This document shows, piece by piece, positions 53,966 to 61,500 of a DNA stretch of 64,000 bases. The notes below the pieces were generated by a model. That model worked only from the letters and a program-made list of their open reading frames with translations. It ran no database searches and was not told where the DNA came from. The DNA is taken from positions 62,001 through 126,000 of the forward strand of contig NZ_NNSR01000063.1 of assembly GCF_002834225.1 (NCBI RefSeq). Reading direction: 5' to 3'. The position numbers and the translations under genes are program-made. Source of the stretch: Ruminococcus bromii (GTDB taxonomy: Bacteria > Bacillota > Clostridia > Oscillospirales > Acutalibacteraceae). How positions within the stretch are numbered: the first letter of the stretch is position 1; every line of letters begins with the position of its first letter.

Positions 53966-54043
53966 TGGGGTGGAATGCCGGATTCGAACCGGCGGTCTCC
54001 AGTGCCACAAACTGGCGCGTTAACCAACTACGCTAATCCCACC
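53966..54043 (-). tRNA. tRNA-His (anticodon GTG)
   Basis: The acceptor GTGGGAT pairs with ATTCCAC, with encoded G at position -1 opposite C73, the identity mark of tRNA-His. The anticodon loop is TTGTGGC, and CCA is encoded. Confidence 0.95.
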
Positions 54044-54048
54044 ATAAG

Positions 54049-54125
54049 TGGCGCGCCAAAAGGGACTCGAACCCCTGACCTACTGCTTAGAAGGCAGTTG
54101 CTCTATCCAGCTGAGCTATTGGCGC
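54049..54125 (-). tRNA. tRNA-Arg (anticodon TCT)
   Basis: The acceptor GCGCCAA pairs with TTGGCGC, the anticodon loop is CTTCTAA, and CCA is encoded. It is the first of four tRNA genes on the minus strand (Arg, His, Lys, Gln). Confidence 0.95.
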
Positions 54126-54132
54126 ATTAAGT

Positions 54133-54187
54133 TGCTGACCTCATCAGTCAGCCTTTATATTATACCCATATTACGCTAATTTGTCAA
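54133..54187 (-). promoter_or_regulatory. Consensus promoter and leader hairpin of the tRNA cluster
   Basis: Minus-strand TTGACA (54182-54187) and TATAAT (54159-54164) have a 17-bp spacer, exact consensus. A GCTGAC/GTCAGC hairpin follows in the leader. Confidence 0.9.
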
Positions 54188-54241
54188 CACTTTTTTTCAA
54201 TATTTTTCAAATTTATTTCACAAACTTATATGCCGAAAAAA

Positions 54242-55342
54242 TTAAGGCTTTCCGTATTTCTGAGCAAGCGCAAGATTCCTGTAATTCGGCTCTGAGGTAA
54301 CTTCTCTGACAAGCTTAACAAATGAAGGAAGCTGATACGGCTGATTTTCGCTGAGCAATTCAATTTCAATTGTAGCCCTGTCACTCCAGAACGGATAAAC
54401 ATCAAGTTCATAGTATGTGTTGTTATCGACAATGCAATATCTGTCTTTACTGATGATGCCCGTAACATACTGTCTTTGCGCAAGGTATGAGTCGTATTGT
54501 TCTTTCGAAATATAATTTTCAATTTCAATCCGCTTAATATCCGATATCTTGATTTTTACGGTTTTGATATATACAGCCTTGTCACCATCTCCCCTTCTGC
54601 GGATTCTGAAATATCCTTCATCGGGAGTGGTGAGGTACGCCTGTGTAATAGAAATTCTGCGACAGGTTTTTATGCTGTTCAAAAATTCAATATCAGGATA
54701 TTCAATCAAAAATTTTCTTTCAATTTCAAGCGGCTTCGGAATACCGAGAAAAGCGACAACCTCCTTTAAAAGTCTTTTCAGCTTTGTATCAAAGTCGGTT
54801 GAGTTGTCGATAACACGCAAATGCGGTGTGCCTGTCCACACAGCCATAACATTTGTGTCAACTTCTCTTGCTTTTTCAAGACTTTCTTCTCTGCGGAAAA
54901 TATTAGTTTCTTTTCCGTAATACTCTTCTGCGCCGTCTGCGGAAGTCACAAGATGGAACACCGCGTCGTATGAATTTCGTATCACATCTTCATTAAGATT
55001 GTGCAGTCCTGCATACTTTGCAAACTCATCTTCCGTAACATATGCTCTGCTGTCGAGCAAGCCTCTGTCAAAAAGCAGCACCGCTTTTTCACAATTCATT
55101 TCCTTTGCAAGCTGCGTTTTTTCATTCTCTTCGGCAAGCTGCATTTCAAACAGCTCTCTGTGAAATTCGTATGAACCCATATTTTCGGGAGTTTTGCCTG
55201 CGCTTAAAAGCCTGCTTGCAGACTCGCTGATTGTAATTGTCGGAATATTAAGCTTTTTAAGTTCTCCGCTGATATATTCCAATGCCGCAGTCTTGCCGCC
55301 GCAAGGTCCGCCGGTCAAAACAATTTTTACAACCTCAGCCAT
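54242..55342 (-). CDS. AAA-type P-loop NTPase fused to CYTH domain
   Basis: This 366-residue protein has an N-terminal kinase-like P-loop domain (Walker A GGPCGGKT, 11-18) and a C-terminal CYTH domain from about residue 207 (LEIERKFL, then ISITQAYL and RIRRRGDGD). CYTH enzymes act on triphosphates, as in adenylate cyclase or inorganic triphosphatase. Fusions of this kind exist in gut Firmicutes, related to the animal TRPL-translocation NTPases; function is unproven. It is a single gene whose promoter is unclear. Confidence 0.82.
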   Translation of the reverse strand: MAEVVKIVLTGGPCGGKTAALEYISGELKKLNIPTITISESASRLLSAGKTPENMGSYEFHRELFEMQLAEENEKTQLAKEMNCEKAVLLFDRGLLDSRAYVTEDEFAKYAGLHNLNEDVIRNSYDAVFHLVTSADGAEEYYGKETNIFRREESLEKAREVDTNVMAVWTGTPHLRVIDNSTDFDTKLKRLLKEVVAFLGIPKPLEIERKFLIEYPDIEFLNSIKTCRRISITQAYLTTPDEGYFRIRRRGDGDKAVYIKTVKIKISDIKRIEIENYISKEQYDSYLAQRQYVTGIISKDRYCIVDNNTYYELDVYPFWSDRATIEIELLSENQPYQLPSFVKLVREVTSEPNYRNLALAQKYGKP

Positions 55343-55618
55343 AATATCACCCCGATAAATTATTGAGTTTAGTATATATCCGCAAAGCGGTTTTTTTGTT
55401 CCAAAAAAGAATATAATATTATGTTTTTAATTTTCTGCATATAATATCCGCTAAATGAAAGTTGCGTATGCGTAAAAATTCATATTATGCTTTAAAAACA
55501 GCCTAAATAATAATAAAAACGGTGAAATATGCTGTTATAACATTGACAAGTTGCGTGTTAAAGTGCTAAAATATGTACATAACCAATGAGGTTTTTCTTA
55601 AATTGAAAGGAAGTATTT
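55343..55618 (+). promoter_or_regulatory. Intergenic region with ilvE promoter
   Basis: TTGACA (55543-55548) and TAAAAT (55567-55572) have an 18-bp spacer, followed by a leader of about 40 bases with a GAAAGGAAG ribosome site. The leader is too short for a leucine or T-box attenuator. The left part is AT-rich with no recognisable gene; a CCGC/GCGG mini-hairpin lies close to the AAA-CYTH start. Confidence 0.6.
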
Positions 55619-56647
55619 ATGATGGAAAAGCAGAATATTGACTGGGCAAACATCGGCTTCGGTTATATGCCCATCGGTGAAAGATTCGTAGCTAATTATA
55701 AAGACGGTAAGTGGGATGAAGGCAATATGACTGCCGACACCACAATTACTATCAGCGAATGTGCAGGCGTTTTGCAGTACGCTCAGACTTGCTTTGAGGG
55801 TATGAAAGCGTATACTACCTGTGACGGCAGAATTGTTGTGTTCAGACCTGATCTTAACGGACAGAGAATGGAAGACAGCTGTAAGCGTCTTGAGATGCCT
55901 GTATTCCCAAAAGAAAAGTTTGTTGAGGCTGTTTGCAATGTTGTTAAGGCAAATGCAGATTATGTTCCTCCGTACGGCACAGGCGCAACGCTTTACATTC
56001 GCCCGTATATGTTCGGCAGCGGTCCTGTAATTGGTGTTAAGCCGTCGGCAGAATATCAGTTCAGAGTATTTACTACTCCTGTTGGTCCTTACTTCAAGGG
56101 CGGTGCAAAGCCTATTACAATTAAGGTTTCAGACTTTGACAGAGCTGCTCCTCACGGCACAGGTCACATCAAGGCAGGACTTAACTATGCAATGAGCCTT
56201 CACGCTATTGTTACCGCTCATGCAGAAGGTTTTGACGAGAATATGTACCTTGACGCAGCTACAAGAACTAAGGTTGAAGAAACAGGCGGCGCTAACTTTA
56301 TTTTTGTAACAAAGGACAACAAGGTTGTTACTCCAAAGTCTAACAGCATTCTCCCCTCAATTACCCGCCGTTCACTTATGTATGTTGCTGAGCATTATCT
56401 TGGTCTTGAGGTTGAAGAAAGAGAAGTTTACTTTGATGAAGTTAAGGACTTTGCAGAATGTGGTCTTTGCGGCACAGCTGCCGTAATCTCACCTGTCGGC
56501 AAAATTAACGACCACGGCAAGGAAATTTGTTTCCCAAGCGGTATGGATGAAATGGGTCCGATTACAAAGAAGCTTTACGATACACTTACAGGTATTCAGA
56601 TGGGCAGAATCGAAGCTCCCGAAGGCTGGATTAAGGAAATCAAGTAA
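55619..56647 (+). CDS. ilvE: Branched-chain amino-acid aminotransferase
   Basis: This 342-residue fold-type IV PLP enzyme swaps amino groups between leucine, isoleucine or valine and 2-oxoglutarate. The PLP lysine is in GTGHIKAGLNYAMSL, and EETGGANFIFV and GLCGTAAVISPV are family marks. Length matches the class II form. It starts at ATG 55619 and is monocistronic, ending at a strong terminator. Confidence 0.93.
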   Translation: MMEKQNIDWANIGFGYMPIGERFVANYKDGKWDEGNMTADTTITISECAGVLQYAQTCFEGMKAYTTCDGRIVVFRPDLNGQRMEDSCKRLEMPVFPKEKFVEAVCNVVKANADYVPPYGTGATLYIRPYMFGSGPVIGVKPSAEYQFRVFTTPVGPYFKGGAKPITIKVSDFDRAAPHGTGHIKAGLNYAMSLHAIVTAHAEGFDENMYLDAATRTKVEETGGANFIFVTKDNKVVTPKSNSILPSITRRSLMYVAEHYLGLEVEEREVYFDEVKDFAECGLCGTAAVISPVGKINDHGKEICFPSGMDEMGPITKKLYDTLTGIQMGRIEAPEGWIKEIK

Positions 56648-56666
56648 TCAATTTTATACATATAAC

Positions 56667-56698
56667 AAGACGGTCTGCGAGAACAGACCGTCTTTTAT
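56667..56698. terminator. Bidirectional terminator after ilvE
   Basis: AAGACGGTCTG (56667-56677) pairs with CAGACCGTCTT (56684-56694), followed by T-rich sequence on the plus strand. It also ends the converging HPr-kinase-like gene. Confidence 0.9.
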
Positions 56699-57408
56699 TT
56701 GCAGTTTTTAATTATATTGTTGTAGGCAACATCCACGGCAGAATCATCTGTATTACAATGCAACACATAAAATTTTGTATGACGAATAAGATTATCGAGA
56801 TTTGAGAGCAAAGACATTCCATCTGACTTATTCACAAATTTGACAGTTGATTTGTAGAGCCTTTGTACAATCTCCTTTGTGTCGGGGACTGTAACAAAAT
56901 TATCGTCTGAGCGTTCTATGAATATTATAGCACCTATGGGAACGGTTTCGTTGTCAGCAATTCCGCTTCCGCCGTCAAACGGAGTTCCGCAGCATAGCGG
57001 GACTCCGTTTTTAATTTTCACAACAGGCTTATCGTCATTGAGAATATGAGCTTTTGAGCCGAATCTTTTCAGCCACATCTTTGTATGAGTGGATTTGCCG
57101 ACGCCTGAATCGGCGGAAAACAAATACGCTTTTCCGTCAAAAACGAGTGCCGAGGAATGCACAAGCATAGCGCCACGGTGAATTATTTTGCGGTTAAAAA
57201 TTGACGCCGTTGCAAATTCTTCGGCTTCATCAATGGTTGAACCTTCAACCATACGGCTTAACAGGGAATTTAAGTATGAGGCTGACGGTATGGCAGAAAA
57301 ATCTGCACTTCTCTCCCCTTCATACAAAAACGGTTCGCACAATTTTTTTAAGTAATCAAATTTCGGCTCAATTTCAACAATAAAATCAGCTATTAAGTAT
57401 TTTGGCAA
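56695..57408 (-). CDS. HPr-kinase-like P-loop protein
   Basis: This 237-residue protein has Walker A SADSGVGKST (98-107) and the surrounding layout of HPr kinase/phosphorylase: a VHSSAL strand before it, ILNDDKPVV with the acidic pair after it. It lacks the N-terminal domain of true HprK. Such short forms occur near peptide or surface-protein genes and in some modified-peptide clusters; the target is unknown. The TTG start has GGAGG five bases upstream. It begins after the dockerin-gene terminator. Confidence 0.75.
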   Translation of the reverse strand: MPKYLIADFIVEIEPKFDYLKKLCEPFLYEGERSADFSAIPSASYLNSLLSRMVEGSTIDEAEEFATASIFNRKIIHRGAMLVHSSALVFDGKAYLFSADSGVGKSTHTKMWLKRFGSKAHILNDDKPVVKIKNGVPLCCGTPFDGGSGIADNETVPIGAIIFIERSDDNFVTVPDTKEIVQRLYKSTVKFVNKSDGMSLLSNLDNLIRHTKFYVLHCNTDDSAVDVAYNNIIKNCK

Positions 57409-57423
57409 AGCGTCCTCCGAAAT

Positions 57424-57454
57424 AAAACAGACTCACAAAAAGTGAGCCTGTTTT
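57424..57454 (-). terminator. Terminator of the LRR-dockerin gene
   Basis: A 13-bp stem with one mismatch (57424-57436 with 57442-57454) is followed on the minus strand by ATTTC after a T-rich stem end. Its strength is moderate, and the HPr-kinase-like gene starts right after it. Confidence 0.7.
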
Positions 57455-57461
57455 TTATTGG

Positions 57462-58337
57462 TTAGTTTAAATGAACGATAAACTTCTGAATTTGGGTTGC
57501 ATCAACTACTGTGATGTTGCTGTCACTGTTATAATCGGCAAGATGTTTTTGTTCTGCCGAAAGTTCAACAATACCGACAACATACTTCTGCGCAAGGGTT
57601 GCGTCAGAAATATCAATATTACCGTCCATATTAACATCGCCAATTTTATAGTTAGAAATGCCGTTAAACGGAATATTGTTAGCCTTTGCGTATTCTTCTG
57701 CATAAGAACCGTAACTGCCCTTGATTGTTACATTCGGAGAGTTTCTGAAAGCGTTAGAAGCAATAGAAGTCACGGATGTAGGAATATACACCTCAGATAA
57801 TGATTTACATTCAGCAAAAGCACTCTTACCAATCGCACTTGTACCGGCAGGTAAATATACCTTGTCTAAAGAAGTACAATTGTAAAACATCTGATCGGTA
57901 ATTTTACTCGGCACACAGTTAAAGGTAACAGATTTTAAACTTGTGCAATTCTGAAATACGGCAGCACCAAAATCTCTCACCCAGATAGGAATTGAAATTG
58001 ATTCAAGCGAAGTACAACCGTAAAAAGAATCAGTACCGATTCTTCTAAGATATCTTGCTTCGTTAAGCCTGACCGATGTTATTGCGGTCTTTCCTACAAA
58101 GGCAAAATCAGAAATTTCAGATACCGACCAGCTTTGAAGCTTAAGCGGAAGAACAATTTCGGTCTTATCACCTTTATATCCGGTTACGCTTGCATTACCG
58201 TCGGAAACAGAATATACAAAGCCGTCGGTTTCATATGAAGCCGCAGAAATTTGAAATGTAGAAATAATAATCAAAAATACAGATAATAACAATCCGGAAA
58301 AGCGTTTTAGGGATTTTAAACAATATGTTTTTTTCAT
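57462..58337 (-). CDS. Secreted leucine-rich-repeat protein with type I dockerin
   Basis: This 291-residue secreted protein has a signal peptide (about 1-32, ending SAA). Next come about five BspA-type leucine-rich repeats (for example NCTSLKSVTF and ECKSLSEVYIPTSVTSIASNAF). The C-terminal dockerin has two calcium loops (GDVNMDGNIDISDAT and ADYNSDSNITVVDAT), which bind a cohesin in a cellulosome- or amylosome-like complex. No cohesin or enzyme is adjacent. The ATG at 58337 has GGGGG upstream, overlapping the end of the small peptide gene, so translation is coupled. Confidence 0.88.
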   Translation of the reverse strand: MKKTYCLKSLKRFSGLLLSVFLIIISTFQISAASYETDGFVYSVSDGNASVTGYKGDKTEIVLPLKLQSWSVSEISDFAFVGKTAITSVRLNEARYLRRIGTDSFYGCTSLESISIPIWVRDFGAAVFQNCTSLKSVTFNCVPSKITDQMFYNCTSLDKVYLPAGTSAIGKSAFAECKSLSEVYIPTSVTSIASNAFRNSPNVTIKGSYGSYAEEYAKANNIPFNGISNYKIGDVNMDGNIDISDATLAQKYVVGIVELSAEQKHLADYNSDSNITVVDATQIQKFIVHLN

Positions 58338-58341
58338 ATCG

Positions 58342-58467
58342 TTACCCCCAATCGTCACCATCACTCTTAGTAGCCTCAGGAGTATCATCAAGACTACCGG
58401 TCAAAATTATATCCTCGAATTTAAATTTTACTAATTCAAATTCAGGAGAAGAATACTCTTTTTTCAT
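58342..58467 (-). CDS. Small 41-residue peptide with acidic C-terminus
   Basis: The peptide starts MKKEYSSPEFELVKFKFEDI and ends SDGDDWG. A strong GGAAGGAG ribosome site lies eight bases upstream of ATG 58467. The pattern, basic start then YxxPE and an acidic tail, is common to many short Clostridia proteins that I cannot name. It could be a modified-peptide precursor or a small exported peptide. It sits between the large secreted protein and the LRR-dockerin gene, and its stop is three bases before the latter's ATG. Confidence 0.6.
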   Translation of the reverse strand: MKKEYSSPEFELVKFKFEDIILTGSLDDTPEATKSDGDDWG

Positions 58468-58490
58468 AAATAACTCCTTCCTAAATTTTA

Positions 58491-58520
58491 TGTGTGCAAC
58501 AGTATTGTCTGTTGCACACA
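58491..58520 (-). terminator. Intercistronic hairpin after the large secreted-protein gene
   Basis: A perfect 12-bp inverted repeat (58491-58502 with 58509-58520) is followed on the minus strand by TAAAATTT rather than a clean U-run. It is probably a partial terminator or mRNA stabiliser, allowing read-through to the peptide and dockerin genes. Confidence 0.65.
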
Positions 58521-58532
58521 ATAAATTTAAAA

Positions 58533-61500
58533 TCAAACTGTTGCGTTCGCAATATCATAGAGTGTAAAGTAGATAGGTTTACCAAGTTCAACAACAGTTT
58601 CATTTGATTCATTAACATACTTAATATAAGTGTAAACTCTATAAACACAATTTGCATTAGTTTCGGTATTATTGAAACGAGCATAATACTGAAGTCTGTT
58701 CTTGTTATCAAGTCTACCATTATTAATCTGTTTTGTGAGCGACTCGATACTTGATTCACCTGTCAAAATTATTTTTTTAGCTTCTTCAGCTGCCACGGAA
58801 AGGTCAGCAGTGTACTTATTAGCGTAGTACTTCATATCAGTATTGTAACCTACACCAATGGAATCTTTTTCTAACTCTAACTTCTGCATCACAATACCCG
58901 TCTGAACCTTTTTGCTGTCAGGATCAAATACACTAAGCTGTTTGCCGTTATAGAAGAAGTTAAGTACAAAGTCAGCGTAAAGCTTGTCTTCACCGTTACC
59001 CTTAATGAAATCTTCAGCTGTATCAAGTGTAGTCATACTATCAGCGTCAAATCCGTTGAAGCTGTCAGCATTATCAGCTGTCCACTGGTTTCTTGTTACT
59101 TCCATAAACTGAGTTGAAGTAGAAACTTCCTTAACAGATGCAACCGGAGTTGAGCTTTCTCCATAAACAGGAGCTATCCAACAGTTATCATACGCTACAT
59201 AGCTGAAAGCTCCTTCACTGTTGTACGCTTTAATAACAAGATTATTACAGTCCGGATCGGAGTAGATTGCCCAATACATAAACTGAAGTTCTTTACCACT
59301 ATCTTTATATGTTTTCGGAGCAGTGATATCATACTTATAAGTTCCGTCAGGATTTTGTTCATAGAACACTGAACCGTAAGGTAATTCAGGTGAACCATCT
59401 TTTTCGTAAAGCTTAAATTGACCAGCATCATTTATAAGCGGAGTAGGTTTACCCTCACTGTCTTTATAAATATTAAGGTGGATTGTTCTGTCTGACTGAG
59501 TTGAATTAACAACAGCTGAAGCTATTGAGTTAGTAACTGATGAATCAAAAGCGGCATTACTAACAGGAGTCTCATTCCAAGTAAGATTCTTTGTAAAGTT
59601 TGACTCATACGGTGCAAGAGAAAGGATAAAGCTATTTGTAAGAGTTACCTTTACAGAATGTGATTCTACACCTTCAACATTAGTAGCATTCTCATCAAAT
59701 GTGTATGATGAAGTGTTTTCGGGATCAACATAACCTGCCTTGTTGTAATACTTTTGATTACCCATTCTGTCAGTATAAGAGAACTGAACCTTATACGGTA
59801 CTTTAATAGAAGTAATGTCAGAATAGAAATTATAATATACTGTTCCCGCATCAGCAGCAGTAAGAGTGCTTGCATACTTATTATAGTATTCATTAAACGA
59901 GAACGTATATTCTGATGTAGTTACAAGACCTTCTGTTCTGTCTCCGCTAACATTTGTTGTAAAACCAGTAGTAGGATTAAAAGCAGTTATATCTGTTGTG
60001 TTTTCAGCAGAATAGTAACCATTGAAATTATAAAGGTTCTTTGTTGTTGTGTAAAGAGTAACATTTACAGTAAGACCTGTTTGCGCTGCTAATTCAGCAA
60101 TCTTAGTCTTATCGATTGAAGCTGTGCCGGCAATCCTGCCTGAATCATAAAGAGATTTACCCTCGTTGTTTTTAACAACAACCTGAATTTCGGGAGTGGC
60201 TTTACCGCCGCCTGCATTTGTTCCGTTGTACAATGAATGGTGGAAGGTCATTGAACCGCCCGGGGTTTTGATATAACGAGCAACAAGCGTTACATCTGAA
60301 TTTCGTGTAACTGCACCTGTCAAACTTCTCATATCTGAAGGATTGATTGCCTTGTAATCACCATCAATAAGACGGTACCAACCAACAAATGTGTATGCTG
60401 CAGTTGAAGTTGCATTAACTTCAAACTTATAATCCTGAGTATTATCAGCTTCAGTTTCAAGTTTTCTTACTCTATCCGCTGGATCGGTAAAGTATGCACT
60501 TGCTCCTGTTGTCGTACCGACAATTGATGAAGCATCTTCATCAGCAAATGTATCTTCATGGAAACCGCCTACTTTGTAGTCATCAAGTGTATTTGCATAC
60601 TGAATCTTGATTTCACCGGTGATTTTCTGACTGCTCTTAGTATAGTACCAACGACCGTCAAGACGATTGCCATAATCGGCACCACCTTTGATAGCTGCCT
60701 CAAAGTTAATCTGAGCATAAAAACCTTTATAATCATTATATAAAGTTTTAAATGTTGCCCAATAAGTATCTCTATCTTCCTTACCTGGGAGGAAGTCAGC
60801 AGGAGTTAATGCAGAATCAATGGCTTTTTTTATTTGCGCATCGGTCTTGTCAAGGGCATACAAGAGAGCTGATGAAGGAATAGTAGCCACTCTTTTGCCA
60901 GCCTTGTTATAAATGCTCCACGCAGTTGCATATTTACCGATGTAGTTATTCTGATAACCGTCCGAAATAATTGACAGACACTTATCCTTACTGGTTACAC
61001 TCTGAGTGTCCTTATAGTCAAGCTTCTCATTACCAATTCTATTACCAAAAATATCTGTCGGATAATTCTGGTAGTCGAGGAATACTTCCCAACCATCAGC
61101 ATCAGTATCAGAAGTATCTAATGTATCTTCTGGTACATTATCGTGTGTATTATACTTAAAACGATAAATAATGTTATCAGCATTAACACTGCTATCAGCT
61201 ATCTTAACAAAATCATCGTAGTCGTATGTCTGTGCATTATCACTTTTTTGATTTTTACCGTTATAAGCACTGTGAACATCGTCCCAAACATAGTTATTAA
61301 GCGTCATACCTGTAATTTTTTCTGTGGTACCACCATTGACTATAGATTTAGGAATCTGAGTAAAGATAGAACCGTTGTAGTCAACCATTGGTTGTCCGGG
61401 GTAATAGCCTAATGCTTCTAATGTTGTCTTACCACTACCATAATATACATAACATGAAGGAGTATTGCCCCAAATTTGTTTTGCAGAATCGTAGTTCTCA

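Noticed and set aside
53521..54241. A MerR regulator gene next to its apparent operator
   Set aside because: Only tRNA genes lie upstream of the promoter; no helix-turn-helix gene was found there or elsewhere in the window with a MerR pattern.
55573..55618. A leucine or branched-chain attenuator before ilvE
   Set aside because: The leader is about 40 bases with no leader peptide and no terminator.
56695..58467. A lasso-peptide or similar modified-peptide gene cluster around the 41-residue peptide
   Set aside because: No cyclase, leader protease, radical SAM or transporter gene is present; only a distant HPr-kinase-like gene.
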